DNA from: Bradyrhizobium oligotrophicum S58
GTDB lineage: Bacteria > Pseudomonadota > Alphaproteobacteria > Rhizobiales > Xanthobacteraceae
Length of the DNA: 64,000 bases
Assembly (NCBI RefSeq): GCF_000344805.1
Contig: NC_020453.1
Location: 1,426,001 to 1,490,000 of the forward strand
Direction: 5' to 3'
How positions within the stretch are numbered: the stretch's first letter is position 1; each line of letters begins with the position of its first letter. A program made the translations under genes and the position numbers. Below are positions 43,188 through 55,107 of the stretch, piece by piece. Below the pieces are notes generated by a model. That model did no database searches. It was not told the DNA's origin and saw only the letters and a list, made by a program, of their open reading frames with translations.

Positions 43188-44225
43188 ATGTCATTCATGT
43201 TTCTTTCCAGGAGCGCCGCCGCGGTTCTCGCAGCGTTCGTCGTTTTCTCGTGCCAGGCATTGTCGTCGCCGGCGTCGGCCCAGGCCGACGACGACGACCC
43301 TGAGATCCGGATTCAGCGGCTGGAAAACCAGCTCCGCCAGCTCACCGGCCAGAACGAGGAGTTGCAGTTCCGCAATCGCCAGCTCGAGGAGCGGCTGCGG
43401 CAACTGCAGAGCGGGGCGCAACCGCCCGCGCCGGCCGCCCAGCCGAGTGCGGCTGCGGCGTCGCCAACCCAGATCGCCCCCGCCTACGGTCAGCCAGCCC
43501 AGCCCGCCTATGGCCAGCCGCAACAGCAGGCCTATCCGCAGCAACAGCCGGGCTATGCGCAGCCGCAGGCCGCGGCAGCCGCCCCGATCGCGCAGGACCC
43601 GCCGGCCCCGGGCGTCGGCACTCGCCGGCGTGGCGATGCGTTCGACCCCAATCAGAATCCGACTGCGCCCGGCGCGCCTCAGGCGCTCGGCGGCGGCCAG
43701 TTGCCGGTCCAACCTAGCGCCCAGCCTGGCCGTCCGGCCGGCGATCAGATCACGCCCGCCAACACCACAGGCGGCCGCTATCCGCAGAGCGCCCCGGCCG
43801 CGGCTCCCGGCCCGGGCGGACTCGAGACCGCACCACCAAGGCAGACACCGCGCGACGAATACGATCTCGGCATCGGCTACATGCAGCGCCGCGACTACGC
43901 CCTGGCCGAGCAGACGATGCGCAACTTCACCCAGAAATATCCGAACGATCCGATGATCGGGGACGCGCAATATTGGCTCGGCGAAAGCTTCTTCCAGCGC
44001 CAGCAGTATCGCGACGCCGCCGAGATCTTTCTTGCGGTCACGACGAAATATGAGAAGTCGTCGAAGGCGGCGGACGCGCTGCTGCGCCTCGGCCAGTCGC
44101 TGGCGGCGCTGAAGGAGAAGGAGGCCGCCTGTGCCGCGTTCGGTGAGGTGACGCGCAAATATCCGCGCGCTTCGGCAGGCGTGAAGTCCACGGTCGACCG
44201 CGAGCAGAAGCGGGTGAAGTGCTGA
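43188..44225 (+). CDS. cpoB: Tol-Pal system coordinator CpoB (YbgF)
   Basis: 345 aa. Signal peptide (SRSAAAVLAAFVVFSCQAL, cleavage near SAQA), coiled coil at about 38-78 (IQRLENQLRQLTGQNEELQF), a long Pro/Gln/Ala-rich linker (~80-215) and C-terminal TPRs (YDLGIGYMQRRDYALAEQTM, YPNDPMIGDAQYWLGESFF, AADALLRLGQSLAAL). CpoB links Tol-Pal to septal peptidoglycan synthesis. Follows pal by 165 bp including the terminator. Confidence 0.95.
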   Translation: MSFMFLSRSAAAVLAAFVVFSCQALSSPASAQADDDDPEIRIQRLENQLRQLTGQNEELQFRNRQLEERLRQLQSGAQPPAPAAQPSAAAASPTQIAPAYGQPAQPAYGQPQQQAYPQQQPGYAQPQAAAAAPIAQDPPAPGVGTRRRGDAFDPNQNPTAPGAPQALGGGQLPVQPSAQPGRPAGDQITPANTTGGRYPQSAPAAAPGPGGLETAPPRQTPRDEYDLGIGYMQRRDYALAEQTMRNFTQKYPNDPMIGDAQYWLGESFFQRQQYRDAAEIFLAVTTKYEKSSKAADALLRLGQSLAALKEKEAACAAFGEVTRKYPRASAGVKSTVDREQKRVKC

Positions 44226-44325
44226 CGGTGCCGCGTGCGATGCAGGGCCATCTCCAACACCGGGCGGTGTGAACTCCGACGTCGGAGTTTGTTGTTCCGG
44301 CGTCTCCGGCCTAGTCTGCGCGGCC

Positions 44326-45417
44326 ATGGCAGCCAACGAGACCGCGCAGGACAGAGCTTCAGAGCACGGCGATCCGGTCTCCGTTGCCGAGGCCGAGCGC
44401 CTGTTCGCGCCGCTCGCCGGTGCGCCCGCGCTCGTGCTGGCGATCTCGGGCGGCCCCGATTCGATGGCCCTGATGTGGCTGGCGGCGCGCTGGCGCTCGA
44501 CGCTCGAAAGCGGACCGCGCCTCGTCGCGGTCACCGTCGATCACGGATTGCGCCGGGAGTCCGCGCGGGAAGCGCGCATGGTGAAGGAGGTCGCGGGCCG
44601 GCTCGGCATTCCGCATCGGACCGTGCGCTGGCGCGACGCCAAGCCGGAGGCGGGCATTCCGGAAGCGGCGCGGCTGGCGAGATATCGTTTGCTGGCGCGC
44701 GCCGCGCGGCAGGCTGGCGCCAGCCACGTCGCGACGGCTCATACCCGCGACGACCAGGCCGAAACCGTGTTGATGCGGCTGTTGCGCGGCAGCGGCATCG
44801 TCGGGCTCGCGGCGATGGCGGCGATCAGCGAGCGGGAAGGGTTGCTGCTGGCCCGGCCGCTGCTGGAGCTTCCCAAGGCCCGCCTCGTGGCGACGCTTCG
44901 ATCCGCCGATGTCCCCTTTGCCGACGATCCGACCAATCGCGATCCAGCCTTCACCCGGCCGCGGCTGCGCGCGCTGATGCCGGCTCTGGCCGCCGAGGGC
45001 GGCGATAGCAGAACGCTGGCGACGCTGGCCGGCCGGCTGGGCCGGGCCAATGCCGCGATCGAATTGATGGTCGATGGCGCCGAGCGATATCTCGCGCTGC
45101 TCGCAGCCGGCCATGCGCCGGCACAGCCGAATCACGGCCAGACGTTCGAACCGCGCGCCTTTGTCGCACTCCCCGCGGAAATCAGGCTGAGGCTCCTGAT
45201 GCGCGTCATCAATCGCATTGGAACCGAAGGGCCCGTGGAACTCGGCAAGGCGGAAGCGCTGCTCGATCGCCTCGACCGGACCCTTGCTGGGATCGCAGAT
45301 GGTGGTACGTCTGCGCCGGGCAGGCTAAAGCAAACTCTTGCTGGTGCGCTGGTAAGCATGACGCGGGAGGCGATCCGCATCACCCCCGCGCCGCCGCGGC
45401 GGCTGCGCGGGAAATGA
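44326..45417 (+). CDS. tilS: tRNA(Ile)-lysidine synthase TilS
   Basis: 363 aa from the ATG of MAANETAQD; an in-frame GTG at 44269 would add 19 residues. PP-loop ATPase motif SGGPDSMALMWL, plus VDHGLR, ARLARYRLL and ATAHTRDDQAETVLMRL, give the TilS core. It modifies C34 of the CAU-anticodon tRNA(Ile) to lysidine, an essential step for AUA decoding. Placed between cpoB and ftsH as in most rhizobia. Confidence 0.95.
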   Translation: MAANETAQDRASEHGDPVSVAEAERLFAPLAGAPALVLAISGGPDSMALMWLAARWRSTLESGPRLVAVTVDHGLRRESAREARMVKEVAGRLGIPHRTVRWRDAKPEAGIPEAARLARYRLLARAARQAGASHVATAHTRDDQAETVLMRLLRGSGIVGLAAMAAISEREGLLLARPLLELPKARLVATLRSADVPFADDPTNRDPAFTRPRLRALMPALAAEGGDSRTLATLAGRLGRANAAIELMVDGAERYLALLAAGHAPAQPNHGQTFEPRAFVALPAEIRLRLLMRVINRIGTEGPVELGKAEALLDRLDRTLAGIADGGTSAPGRLKQTLAGALVSMTREAIRITPAPPRRLRGK

Positions 45418-45650
45418 GGCGGCGAAGCTTTCGCCGACCCTTAACCACCTGCGTCGGCGGCGCTTTCCCGCGCCATTTTTTGAGCGGGAATCGGGCTAGG
45501 ATGCGCTAAATAGTCCTGTCTGGTTCCCTTGGCATCGGTGCGAGTGGTACCTAGATTACGTGACGGTCGACCGGGGGATTCCCTCGTGGCTACCCAGGGA
45601 TGAGTCCGAGGACGAACGGCCGCGATCCGCGCGACCACGAAGGAAAATCG

Positions 45651-47573
<1,923 letters not shown>

Positions 47574-47635
47574 GGCCGATCCGGCTGGTCGGATCAGCTC
47601 TTCCGATCTGGAAACTGATGAGATCGAGACGACAG

Positions 47636-47659
47636 GCCCGGCTTCGCAGCCGGGCTTTT
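47636..47659 (+). terminator. Rho-independent terminator after ftsH
   Basis: GCCCGGCT (47636-47643) pairs with AGCCGGGC (47648-47655) around TCGC and is followed by TTTT. It lies between ftsH and the convergent hydrolase gene. Confidence 0.85.
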
Positions 47660-47706
47660 CGTTGTCTGCCGACAACGGGGCCTTTAGTGCAGAAGGCGGG
47701 TGCCGG

Positions 47707-48912
47707 CTACGGCTTGTCGAACCAAGCCTTCCATTGCGGTACGGCGGTCGCGAAGGTGCCGCGATGCGACGTCGGTCCGGTCGACACCGCCTCGACCTTG
47801 CCATTGCCCGCGCCGATCGCCTGTTGGTAGGTCATCGCGAGCCGGCCGAGACCGGTCGAGATCGCCTCGTCGGTCTCGCCGTAATAGTTGCGCACCGGCG
47901 TCTTGATGATCCAGCGATAGGCCTGAGTCTGGGCGACGAGGCGGCCATAGGCCGACGCCGCGAAATATTGCGCGTCGAAATAGTCCGGCTTCAGCAGCTT
48001 GTGCAGGTCGGCCGGGACATCGGCGGCGTTGAAGGGCTGCCGCTCATAGGCCTTGCGGGCGACGTCGTAATAGCTGTCGCTGATCACCGAGCGCGCCAGT
48101 CCCGGCACGGCATAGTAGTTCTCGAACGCGAATGCCGACAGGATGAACAGCGAGTTGACCCAGGTTGCATCGTTGCTGCGCGGAAAGTTGAGGAAGCCGT
48201 TGAGCGCGACGAACACGTCGACAGGTGCGCTTGCGGTCGCCGCCGCTGCGACCGGCACGCCCGCGCTTTCGAGCTTCTCGAGAAACGCCATGGTGACGAA
48301 GCCGCCCTGCGACCAGCCGGCGATGGACAGCCGGGAGGTCGCGAGGTTCATGTGGTCGAGCACGGCCCGGCTTGCGATCAGCATGTCGTAGGTCGCCTGC
48401 TGGTGGCTGGCCTTGACCATGTAGCCTTCCGGCTCGGTCGAGAGGCCCATGCCGAAGTAGTCGGCACCGATCAGGACATGGCCCTGGCCGGCGAACTGCG
48501 CGATCATCAACTGCGTTTCGGGCGACTGCTCCGGAAACGACGGCACCTGCCGTTTTCCGTACACCGTGCCATGCTGATAGGACACCATCGGCGGCATCTT
48601 GTCGTGCTCCTCGGGCACCGCGAGCAGGCCGGTTGCGGTGATCGGCTTGTTGCCGCGCTCGGGGACGACGGAGGAATAGGTGACGCGATAGAGCAGGGCG
48701 GCCGTGCGCGCCGGCGTGTAGGTGACCGGGACACCGGAGAATTTCGGCGTGTCGACCGTCAGGATCGTGTTCAACCGCGCGACGTCCCAACGCGCGAGAT
48801 ACTCATAGCTGACGTCGGAGGAGACGCGAACCGGGCCCTTGCCCTGGGCGCTGCCGACTGCGGGCCAAATGGTGCAGACGAGGAGCGCGATGAGAATTCG
48901 GTGGCGAAACAT
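47707..48912 (-). CDS. Exported alpha/beta hydrolase (secretory-lipase-like)
   Basis: 401 aa from the ATG of MFRHRILIALLVCTIWPAVG, a Sec signal peptide with cleavage after GSAQ, GGGAGT upstream. The nucleophile elbow is AGWSQGGF (GxSxG form), with an oxyanion-type SYQHGT upstream; Asp and His of the triad are probably in NYYGETDEAIST and TGPTSHRG. Resembles the LIP/secretory lipase group. Substrate unknown, likely an ester in periplasm or medium. Confidence 0.88.
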   Translation of the reverse strand: MFRHRILIALLVCTIWPAVGSAQGKGPVRVSSDVSYEYLARWDVARLNTILTVDTPKFSGVPVTYTPARTAALLYRVTYSSVVPERGNKPITATGLLAVPEEHDKMPPMVSYQHGTVYGKRQVPSFPEQSPETQLMIAQFAGQGHVLIGADYFGMGLSTEPEGYMVKASHQQATYDMLIASRAVLDHMNLATSRLSIAGWSQGGFVTMAFLEKLESAGVPVAAAATASAPVDVFVALNGFLNFPRSNDATWVNSLFILSAFAFENYYAVPGLARSVISDSYYDVARKAYERQPFNAADVPADLHKLLKPDYFDAQYFAASAYGRLVAQTQAYRWIIKTPVRNYYGETDEAISTGLGRLAMTYQQAIGAGNGKVEAVSTGPTSHRGTFATAVPQWKAWFDKP

Positions 48913-49093
48913 GGGGACTCCCGCGGTTGCTGCTGCTGGTTGTATCGGCGCCAAGCGCTACAGGCTGCGCGTAAACAATCGGTGCGACCGCGGCCGGCTG
49001 GGCTCGAGCCGCTGCGCTTAAGCCTTCTTCAAGCCTCCCCGCTTATTGCTTGACCAGAAGTGCGCCCGTGCAGGCGCGGAGCGCGAGGTCGAT

Positions 49094-50320
49094 ATGGTCG
49101 ACACATCTCCAGGCGCTGCGATCCCATCGCAGCAGCGTGCCGTCCCGGCCAGCCTGTTTGCCGTGTGCTTCGTGCTCGCCTGCGTCAATGCCGCGTTCTT
49201 CCCCGCGGGCCTGTTGTCCGGCATCTGGATCTGGCGTCCGGACGGCCTCGGTATTCCCACCGACTTCGTCAACGTCTGGGCTGCCGGCAAGCTCGCCTTG
49301 CAGGGCCATCCGGCCCTGGCCTGGGATTGGGACGTGCAGCGTCAGGTCGAGCTCGACCTGCTGCAGCAGGATTTCCCTGGTTACTTCGCTTGGCACTATC
49401 CGCCGCCGTTCCTGTTCGTCGCGGCCTTTCTTGCGCAGTTTCCCTACGCGCTCGCCTTCGCCGCCTGGGCGTATGCGAGCTTCATCCCGTATGCGCTGGT
49501 CATGCGCGCCATCGTCGGCCGCGGCTTCGGCCTGTTGCTCGCCGCCGGGTTTCCGGCGCTGTTCTCGAACGTGCTGGTCGGGCAGAACGGATGTCTGACC
49601 GCGGCGCTCGTCGGCGGCACGCTGTATCTGTTGCCGGTGCGTCCGGTATTGGCAGGGATCTGTCTCGGGCTGCTGACCTACAAGCCGCAATACGGCCTGC
49701 TGTTTCCGATCGTGCTGATCGCTTCCCCGCGCTGGACGGCGTTCGTATCTGCGAGCATCACCGCTCTCGTGCTGGTGCTGACGTCGTGGCTCGCCTTCGG
49801 CATCGAGAGCTGGCACGCCTTCTTTCACTGGCTGCCGACGTTCTCGCAGGCCTTCCTCACCGAAGGCAAGGCGACCTGGTGGAAGCTGCAGAGCCTGTTC
49901 GCGCTGGTGCGCTATTTCGGCGGCTCCGAAGCGCTCGGCTGGACCTTTCAGTGGGTGCTGACCGCGGCCGTCGCTGTGGTGCTGGTGACGCTGTGGCGCA
50001 GCCCGGTGCGCTACTCGCTCAAGGCTGCAGCGCTCGCCGTCGGGCTTCTGCTGACGACGCCCTATCTGTTCATGTACGACATGACGGTGCAGGCGATCGC
50101 CGTGGCGTGGCTGGTCAGGCTCGGCCTCAACGAGGGCTTCCGCCGCTACGAGTTGCCCGCGCTCGGCTGCATCGCGGCGCTGCAGATCACGTTCATGATG
50201 ACCGGCATTCCGCTCGGCCTGGCGGCCAATCTGATGGTCGGCGGGCTCGTGCTCGCCCGGGCCGGATCATGGTGGCGGCGGCAACCATCGCCTTCGGAAT
50301 CCGCGCTCGCAACGGCTTGA
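49094..50320 (+). CDS. DUF2029/GT87 polytopic glycosyltransferase-like protein
   Basis: 408 aa from ATG 49094; a TTG at 49046 would add 16 residues. At least nine hydrophobic segments, with WIWRPDGLGIPTDFVNVWAA after the first and FAWHYPPPFLF and GLLTYKPQYGLLFP as in DUF2029/GT87 proteins, a GT-C-type family including polyprenyl-phosphomannose-dependent mannosyltransferases. The Asp in PTDF is in the usual catalytic loop position. Inner membrane; donor and acceptor unknown. Confidence 0.88.
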   Translation: MVDTSPGAAIPSQQRAVPASLFAVCFVLACVNAAFFPAGLLSGIWIWRPDGLGIPTDFVNVWAAGKLALQGHPALAWDWDVQRQVELDLLQQDFPGYFAWHYPPPFLFVAAFLAQFPYALAFAAWAYASFIPYALVMRAIVGRGFGLLLAAGFPALFSNVLVGQNGCLTAALVGGTLYLLPVRPVLAGICLGLLTYKPQYGLLFPIVLIASPRWTAFVSASITALVLVLTSWLAFGIESWHAFFHWLPTFSQAFLTEGKATWWKLQSLFALVRYFGGSEALGWTFQWVLTAAVAVVLVTLWRSPVRYSLKAAALAVGLLLTTPYLFMYDMTVQAIAVAWLVRLGLNEGFRRYELPALGCIAALQITFMMTGIPLGLAANLMVGGLVLARAGSWWRRQPSPSESALATA

Positions 50321-50366
50321 GGGGCAGGTCCTAACGACCAAGCCATGATTCCCCTTGTCTTCTTTC

Positions 50367-50382
50367 CTGAACAAGTGTTCAG
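50367..50382. promoter_or_regulatory. CTGAACA-N2-TGTTCAG palindrome, candidate TetR operator
   Basis: Perfect 7-bp arms with a 2-base centre (CTGAACAAGTGTTCAG), 95 bp before the TetR start. Confidence 0.6.
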
Positions 50383-50477
50383 TTCTTCCAAGCGATTTGC
50401 GAGGACAATCCTCCAAAAACACTGAACCAGCGTTCGCCGGGGCTGCCTGGACGGGCGCGTCCGGGACGAGAAACGCC

Positions 50478-51152
50478 ATGGTTTATCGGCGAACCCATCA
50501 GGTGGTGAAGCGGCTGGCCGCCCGCCGGAGTGCGATTCTGGCCGCCGCCCGCGACACCGCCGCCGAGGGCGGCATGTCGGCCGTCCAGATCGCGCCGGTC
50601 GCGATCCGCGCCAATGTCGCCGCCGGAACGGTCTACCGCTATTTCCCATCGAAGGCCGATCTCATCTCCGAACTGATCGCCGAGGTGTCGCGCGATGAGC
50701 TGGCCGCCGTCCGGCGTGCCGCCGACGCAGCACCCGGCCCGTCCTCGGCCCTGGCCGCCGCCGTCTCCACCGTCGCCGTCCACGTCCTGTCGCAGCGCAA
50801 GCTCGCCTGGGGCATTCTGGCCGAGCCGGTCGACGTCGACGTGACGGCATCGCGCATCGCCAGCCGCCGCGACATCGTCGGCGAGATCGCCTCGCGGATC
50901 GATGCGGCGGTGCGCGCCGGCCATCTTCCGGCACAGGATACCCAGCTGGCGGCGACCGCGCTGCTCGGCGCGCTGCACGAAGCGCTGGTGGGCCCGCTCG
51001 CGACCGACACGCTCGACGATCCCGCGAGGCTGCGGGACACGGTCCAGGCCGTCACCTTGCTGGCGCTGCGCGCGGTTGGCGTGATGGATGCGCGCGCCCG
51101 CGGTCTGGTCGTGCAGGCCGTGCTGCCGGTCAAGAGCCTGGTCGGCGCTTAG
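50478..51152 (+). CDS. TetR-family regulator
   Basis: 224 aa from the ATG of MVYRRTHQVVKRLAARRSAI. Helix-turn-helix at about residues 17-62 (ILAAARDTAAEGG, QIAPVAIRANVAAGTVYRYF, SKADLISELI). The C-terminal domain has the RxLAWGILAEPVD segment of a TetR subgroup often near fatty-acid or membrane genes. A perfect TGTTCAG palindrome upstream is the likely operator. Target unknown. Confidence 0.9.
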   Translation: MVYRRTHQVVKRLAARRSAILAAARDTAAEGGMSAVQIAPVAIRANVAAGTVYRYFPSKADLISELIAEVSRDELAAVRRAADAAPGPSSALAAAVSTVAVHVLSQRKLAWGILAEPVDVDVTASRIASRRDIVGEIASRIDAAVRAGHLPAQDTQLAATALLGALHEALVGPLATDTLDDPARLRDTVQAVTLLALRAVGVMDARARGLVVQAVLPVKSLVGA

Positions 51153-51261
51153 CCGGACCACGGGCTGCGGCTTAAGCAAGCCTTCACGCCGCGCGGTGAT
51201 CGTGGGAGCGGCGTGCCCCCGGGGCCGCCTTTGCCCCGGTGTCCAGGTATTCCCTCGATCT

Positions 51262-52875
51262 ATGTCCTCCGCACGCAACCATCTGGCCGCGCTGCCCGTG
51301 ATCGCCGGATCGGCGTTGGCCGGCGCCATCTATGCCTACTCCGCCGGTGAAGACATCAACTGGGACTGGCAGAACTATCACGACTACGCGGGCTTCGCCC
51401 TCGTGCACGGCCGCTTCGATGTCGACGTCGCGCCCGGCGGCTTCCAGAGCTTTCTCAACCCGCTCATCTACCTGCTGCCCTATGGGATGCGCCACGGGCT
51501 CGGCGCGCAGTGGTGGGGGATTGCGCTCGGTGCGCTGCACGGGCTCAATCTCGCGCTTGTGTGGTGGGTGAGCCGGGTGCTGCTCGGGCGAGCGGCCGGC
51601 GCCGTCACGCTCAGCGCAACTCTCATCATCGCGGCGCTGAGCCCGATGGCCTTGTCCGAGGTCGGCACCAGCTTTGCCGATATCCTGACCGCGATGCCGA
51701 TCCTGGCGGGTGTCGCTCTGATGTTCAGTGATGACGACGATCGCGGCCGACGATTTGTGTTGGCCGGCCTCCTGGTCGGCGCCGCCACCGGGTTGAAGCT
51801 CACCAATGCCACCTTCCTGGTCGGTGCCGGCGTCTCGCTGCTGCTGGTCGCGCGGCCGCTGCGCGCAATCCTTGGCTTTGGCACGGGCAGCGCGCTGGCT
51901 TTGATCGTCACCGCAGGGCCGTGGGCGCTGAAGATGGCGCGCGACTACGGCAGTCCGCTCTATCCGTTCTACAATACGATCTTCCGTTCACCCGAGGCGC
52001 CGCTGGTCTCGATCGCCGATACGCGCTTCATGCCGTCGGGACTGATCGATGCGCTCGCTTTTCCGTTCTATTGGGTGATCGGCGAGCATCCCTCGTCGGA
52101 ATGGCCGTTCCGCGATCCGCGTTTCGCCGTCGTCATCGTGCTGCTGATCGCGCTGGTCGTCTCCGGCCTGTGGCAGAGGCGCGAGGTGCTGCCGCTGCGC
52201 GACCGGCGTCTCATCCTCTTCTTCTCGACCAGCTACATCCTGTGGCTGCTGGCCTTCTCGATCCAGCGCTATCTGATTGCGCTCGAACTGTTGTCGGCGC
52301 CGCTGATCGTGTTGTTGCTGATCCGGCTGATGGACGCTTGGCGTGGACCCACCGTGCCGTTCGGTCCACCGACGCGACGCGTGCAGGCCGTGACCATTCT
52401 CGCTGCGCTCGCGGTCGCGCTTGGGTCGCAGCCGAGCGACTGGATGCGGCGGTCGTGGTCCGATCCCTATCGGCCGCAACTCGCGCAGGCCCTGCGCGAG
52501 CCGGCGACATTCCTGCTGCTGCAGAAGCCGCTCGGCTACGTCACATCGTTGCTGCCGGCGGGCTCGCGCGTCTATCAGTTGTCCGAGCTCGTCGTTCCGA
52601 TCGTGCCCGCTGGTGTGCTAGACCGCCGCATCCGCAAAGGCCTCGCCGAGCCGCTGCCCGGCGGCGTCTGGGCGCTGTATTTTGCCGATAGCCCGGCCGA
52701 CAATCCGCCGCGGCTCGAAATGCTTGCCGACTACGATCTCAGAATCGATGACTCCAGCGCTTGTGAGCGCATCCCAGGCGCAGACGGCACCGACATCATG
52801 GCCTGTCCGGTGATCTCTGCATCATCAGCTGCGGCCTCGACCGCAGGCCTGACGCCTGATCGGGGCGATAACTGA
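51262..52875 (+). CDS. Polytopic membrane protein, GT-C-like
   Basis: 537 aa, ATG start. About ten transmembrane segments. The first periplasmic loop has GEDINWDWQNYHDYAGFALV and DVDVAPGGFQSFLNPLIYL; the acidic residue after the first helix is typical of GT-C glycosyltransferases. GSPLYPFYNTIFRSPEAPL is another conserved-looking loop. The C-terminal ~130 residues are soluble. No exact family recognised; a glycosyltransferase role is inferred from topology. Confidence 0.75.
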   Translation: MSSARNHLAALPVIAGSALAGAIYAYSAGEDINWDWQNYHDYAGFALVHGRFDVDVAPGGFQSFLNPLIYLLPYGMRHGLGAQWWGIALGALHGLNLALVWWVSRVLLGRAAGAVTLSATLIIAALSPMALSEVGTSFADILTAMPILAGVALMFSDDDDRGRRFVLAGLLVGAATGLKLTNATFLVGAGVSLLLVARPLRAILGFGTGSALALIVTAGPWALKMARDYGSPLYPFYNTIFRSPEAPLVSIADTRFMPSGLIDALAFPFYWVIGEHPSSEWPFRDPRFAVVIVLLIALVVSGLWQRREVLPLRDRRLILFFSTSYILWLLAFSIQRYLIALELLSAPLIVLLLIRLMDAWRGPTVPFGPPTRRVQAVTILAALAVALGSQPSDWMRRSWSDPYRPQLAQALREPATFLLLQKPLGYVTSLLPAGSRVYQLSELVVPIVPAGVLDRRIRKGLAEPLPGGVWALYFADSPADNPPRLEMLADYDLRIDDSSACERIPGADGTDIMACPVISASSAAASTAGLTPDRGDN

Positions 52876-52881
52876 TCCGCG

Positions 52882-54318
52882 TCAGAGATGTGCCTCGGCG
52901 GATGGTCCGACATAGGCGATGCGCACCATGTTGGTCGTGCCGGGCGTGCCGAGCGGAACGCCCGCGACGACGATGACGCGCTGGCCGGCGCGCACGAAGC
53001 CGTCGCGGAATGCGATCGAGCCGGCGCGCTCGACCATGTCGTCCTGGTCGCGGGCGTCGTCGGCGACCACGCAATGCACGCCCCACACGACCGACAAGCG
53101 GCGTCCCGTCGCCAGATTCGGGGTGATGGCGACCACGGGCGGCTTCGGCCGTTCACGCGCGACGCGGATCGCGGTCGAGCCGGATGAGGTCCAGCAGATG
53201 ATCGTGGGCAGATCGAGATTTTCGGCGATGCGGCGCGCCGCTTCCGCGATGGCATCGCCTGCGGTCGATTCCGGCTCGGGGCGCTGGGCCGCGATCACCG
53301 AGCGGTAGACCACGTCGCGTTCGACCTCCTCGCCGATCCGGTTCATGGTCGAGACCGCCTCGACCGGATATTTGCCGGCCGCCGACTCCGCCGATAGCAT
53401 GATGGCGTCGGCGCCCTCATAGACGGCGGTGGCGACGTCGGAGACCTCGGCACGCGTCGGCACCGGCGACTGGATCATCGATTCCAGCATCTGGGTCGCG
53501 ACCACAACCGGCTTGCCAGCGCGGCGCGCCATCCGCGTCATCAGCTTCTGCAGGCCCGGCACGCGCTCCAGCGGCAGCTCGACGCCGAGATCGCCGCGCG
53601 CCACCATCAGGGCGTCGGAGACGTCGATGATGTCGTTCAGCCGGTCGATCGCCTGCGGCTTCTCGATCTTGGACATCACGGCCGCGCGGCCGCGGATGAT
53701 CTTCTTGGCCTCCAGCACGTCGTCGGCGCGCTGAACGAAGGACAGCGCGATCCAATCGATGCCGATGGTCAAGGCCGCTTCGAGGTCGGCGCGGTCCTTC
53801 GGCGTCATCGCCGAGACCGGCAGATCCGTGTCGGGCAGGCTGACACCCTTGCGGTCGGACATCTTGCCGCCGATCACGACCCGCGTAACGGCGCGGGTCG
53901 GCGAGGTCTCCTCGGCGATCAGGCGGACCTTGCCGTCATCGAGCAGCAATGCGTGGCCGGGCTGCAGGGCGGCCAGGATCTCGGGATGCGGCAGGTACAC
54001 CCGCGTCGCGTCGCCGGGCGTCTTGTCGGAATCCAGCACGAAGCTCTGGCCGTTGTTCAACTGGACCGGACCGTCCGCGAAGGTGCCGACCCGCAGCTTC
54101 GGGCCCTGCAGATCGACGAGAATGCCGATCGGCCGGCCATAGCTCGCTTCGACGCTGCGGATCGTGGCCACCAGCTCCCGCAGCTTGTCGTGCGGGGTGT
54201 GGCTCATGTTGATCCTGAAAATGTCGGCTCCGGCTTCGAACAGCTTGCGAATCATCGCGCTGTCCGAGGAAGCGGGACCGAGCGTGGCGAGGATCTTGAT
54301 GCGGCGCAGACGCCTCAT
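52882..54318 (-). CDS. pyk: Pyruvate kinase
   Basis: 478 aa. Full pyruvate kinase: KILATLGPASSD, FRINMSHTPHDKL (substrate loop), VDLQGPKLRVG, VMSKIEKPQAIDRL (catalytic Lys and metal Glu), ARGDLGVELPLERVP and ATQMLESMIQ followed by PTRAEVSDVA, plus the C-terminal domain. Converts phosphoenolpyruvate and ADP to pyruvate and ATP. Its start overlaps the stop of the DUF1036 gene by 4 bp (ATGA), so the two are co-translated. Confidence 0.98.
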   Translation of the reverse strand: MRRLRRIKILATLGPASSDSAMIRKLFEAGADIFRINMSHTPHDKLRELVATIRSVEASYGRPIGILVDLQGPKLRVGTFADGPVQLNNGQSFVLDSDKTPGDATRVYLPHPEILAALQPGHALLLDDGKVRLIAEETSPTRAVTRVVIGGKMSDRKGVSLPDTDLPVSAMTPKDRADLEAALTIGIDWIALSFVQRADDVLEAKKIIRGRAAVMSKIEKPQAIDRLNDIIDVSDALMVARGDLGVELPLERVPGLQKLMTRMARRAGKPVVVATQMLESMIQSPVPTRAEVSDVATAVYEGADAIMLSAESAAGKYPVEAVSTMNRIGEEVERDVVYRSVIAAQRPEPESTAGDAIAEAARRIAENLDLPTIICWTSSGSTAIRVARERPKPPVVAITPNLATGRRLSVVWGVHCVVADDARDQDDMVERAGSIAFRDGFVRAGQRVIVVAGVPLGTPGTTNMVRIAYVGPSAEAHL

Positions 54319-54911
54319 GGCTTGGGCGCTTGACCGGAGGGCAGGCTTGGCGCGCCCGCGGGCGGCGCCCCCTGCGGACCATTGGGCATGCCCGGCACAT
54401 TGCCGCCGGGACCGAACGTCCCGGGAATGCCAGGCACACGTTGCTGCGCCGGCTGCTCATTGGCCTCTGTCAGCTGCACCGTCCAGGCGCGCTGGTCGCC
54501 GGTGTCGACCTCGAAGAAGCCGGTGCGATCAAAGCCGCGGGCCAGGCAATTGTCGGTGCCCTTGATGGTGAATTCCTTGTCGCGCGAGCACATGAAGGCC
54601 TGCCCGGACCATTCGCCGCCGCGGTCATAGTCGAGCGCGTAAATGTAATAATAGCGTGCGACCAGCGTGCCCTTGAGCAGGGTTTCGCAGCTGCGTGACG
54701 ACACGTTCCACCAGCCCTCGGTGGTCCAGCCCTCGGCATCCTTGTAGCCAAGCGCGATCCCGACCCGGCTGGAGGTGTTGTTGCAGAGCCGGAAGTCGGC
54801 CGCCGCAGGGCTGGACGACAGGCACAGCGCGGCCAGTCCAAGCAGCGAAAGCAGTCCGAAACCTGGAGGATGAGGAATGCGATGCAGGACGGAGGAGGTT
54901 TTGGCGATCAT
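54315..54911 (-). CDS. Exported DUF1036 protein
   Basis: 198 aa. Signal peptide (LLSLLGLAALCLSSSPAAA), then the DUF1036 domain: DFRLCNNTSSRVGIALGYKD, WTTEGWWNVSSRSCETLL, YYYIYALDYDRGGEWSG and FMCSRDKEFTIKGTDNC, with paired cysteines suggesting disulphides. A Pro/Gly-rich tail follows. Function unknown; consistently found beside pyk in Rhizobiales. Overlaps pyk by 4 bp. Confidence 0.92.
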   Translation of the reverse strand: MIAKTSSVLHRIPHPPGFGLLSLLGLAALCLSSSPAAADFRLCNNTSSRVGIALGYKDAEGWTTEGWWNVSSRSCETLLKGTLVARYYYIYALDYDRGGEWSGQAFMCSRDKEFTIKGTDNCLARGFDRTGFFEVDTGDQRAWTVQLTEANEQPAQQRVPGIPGTFGPGGNVPGMPNGPQGAPPAGAPSLPSGQAPKP

Positions 54912-55107
54912 TGCGGGACGCTATATCAAACGTTGAATGATGTCGCGTGACTTGGCCGCGGCCGTCGATGGCGAGGCGATGTCGTGGCGACGGCGGGTGC
55001 GGTCGATCTCCTCGCGCCGGTGACGGTGCTGCGATATGGCCAAACCTGCGACCAAGCCGCATTATATAGCAGACATCCGTCACGCCGCGGAACAGGGAAC
55101 GAAAGAG

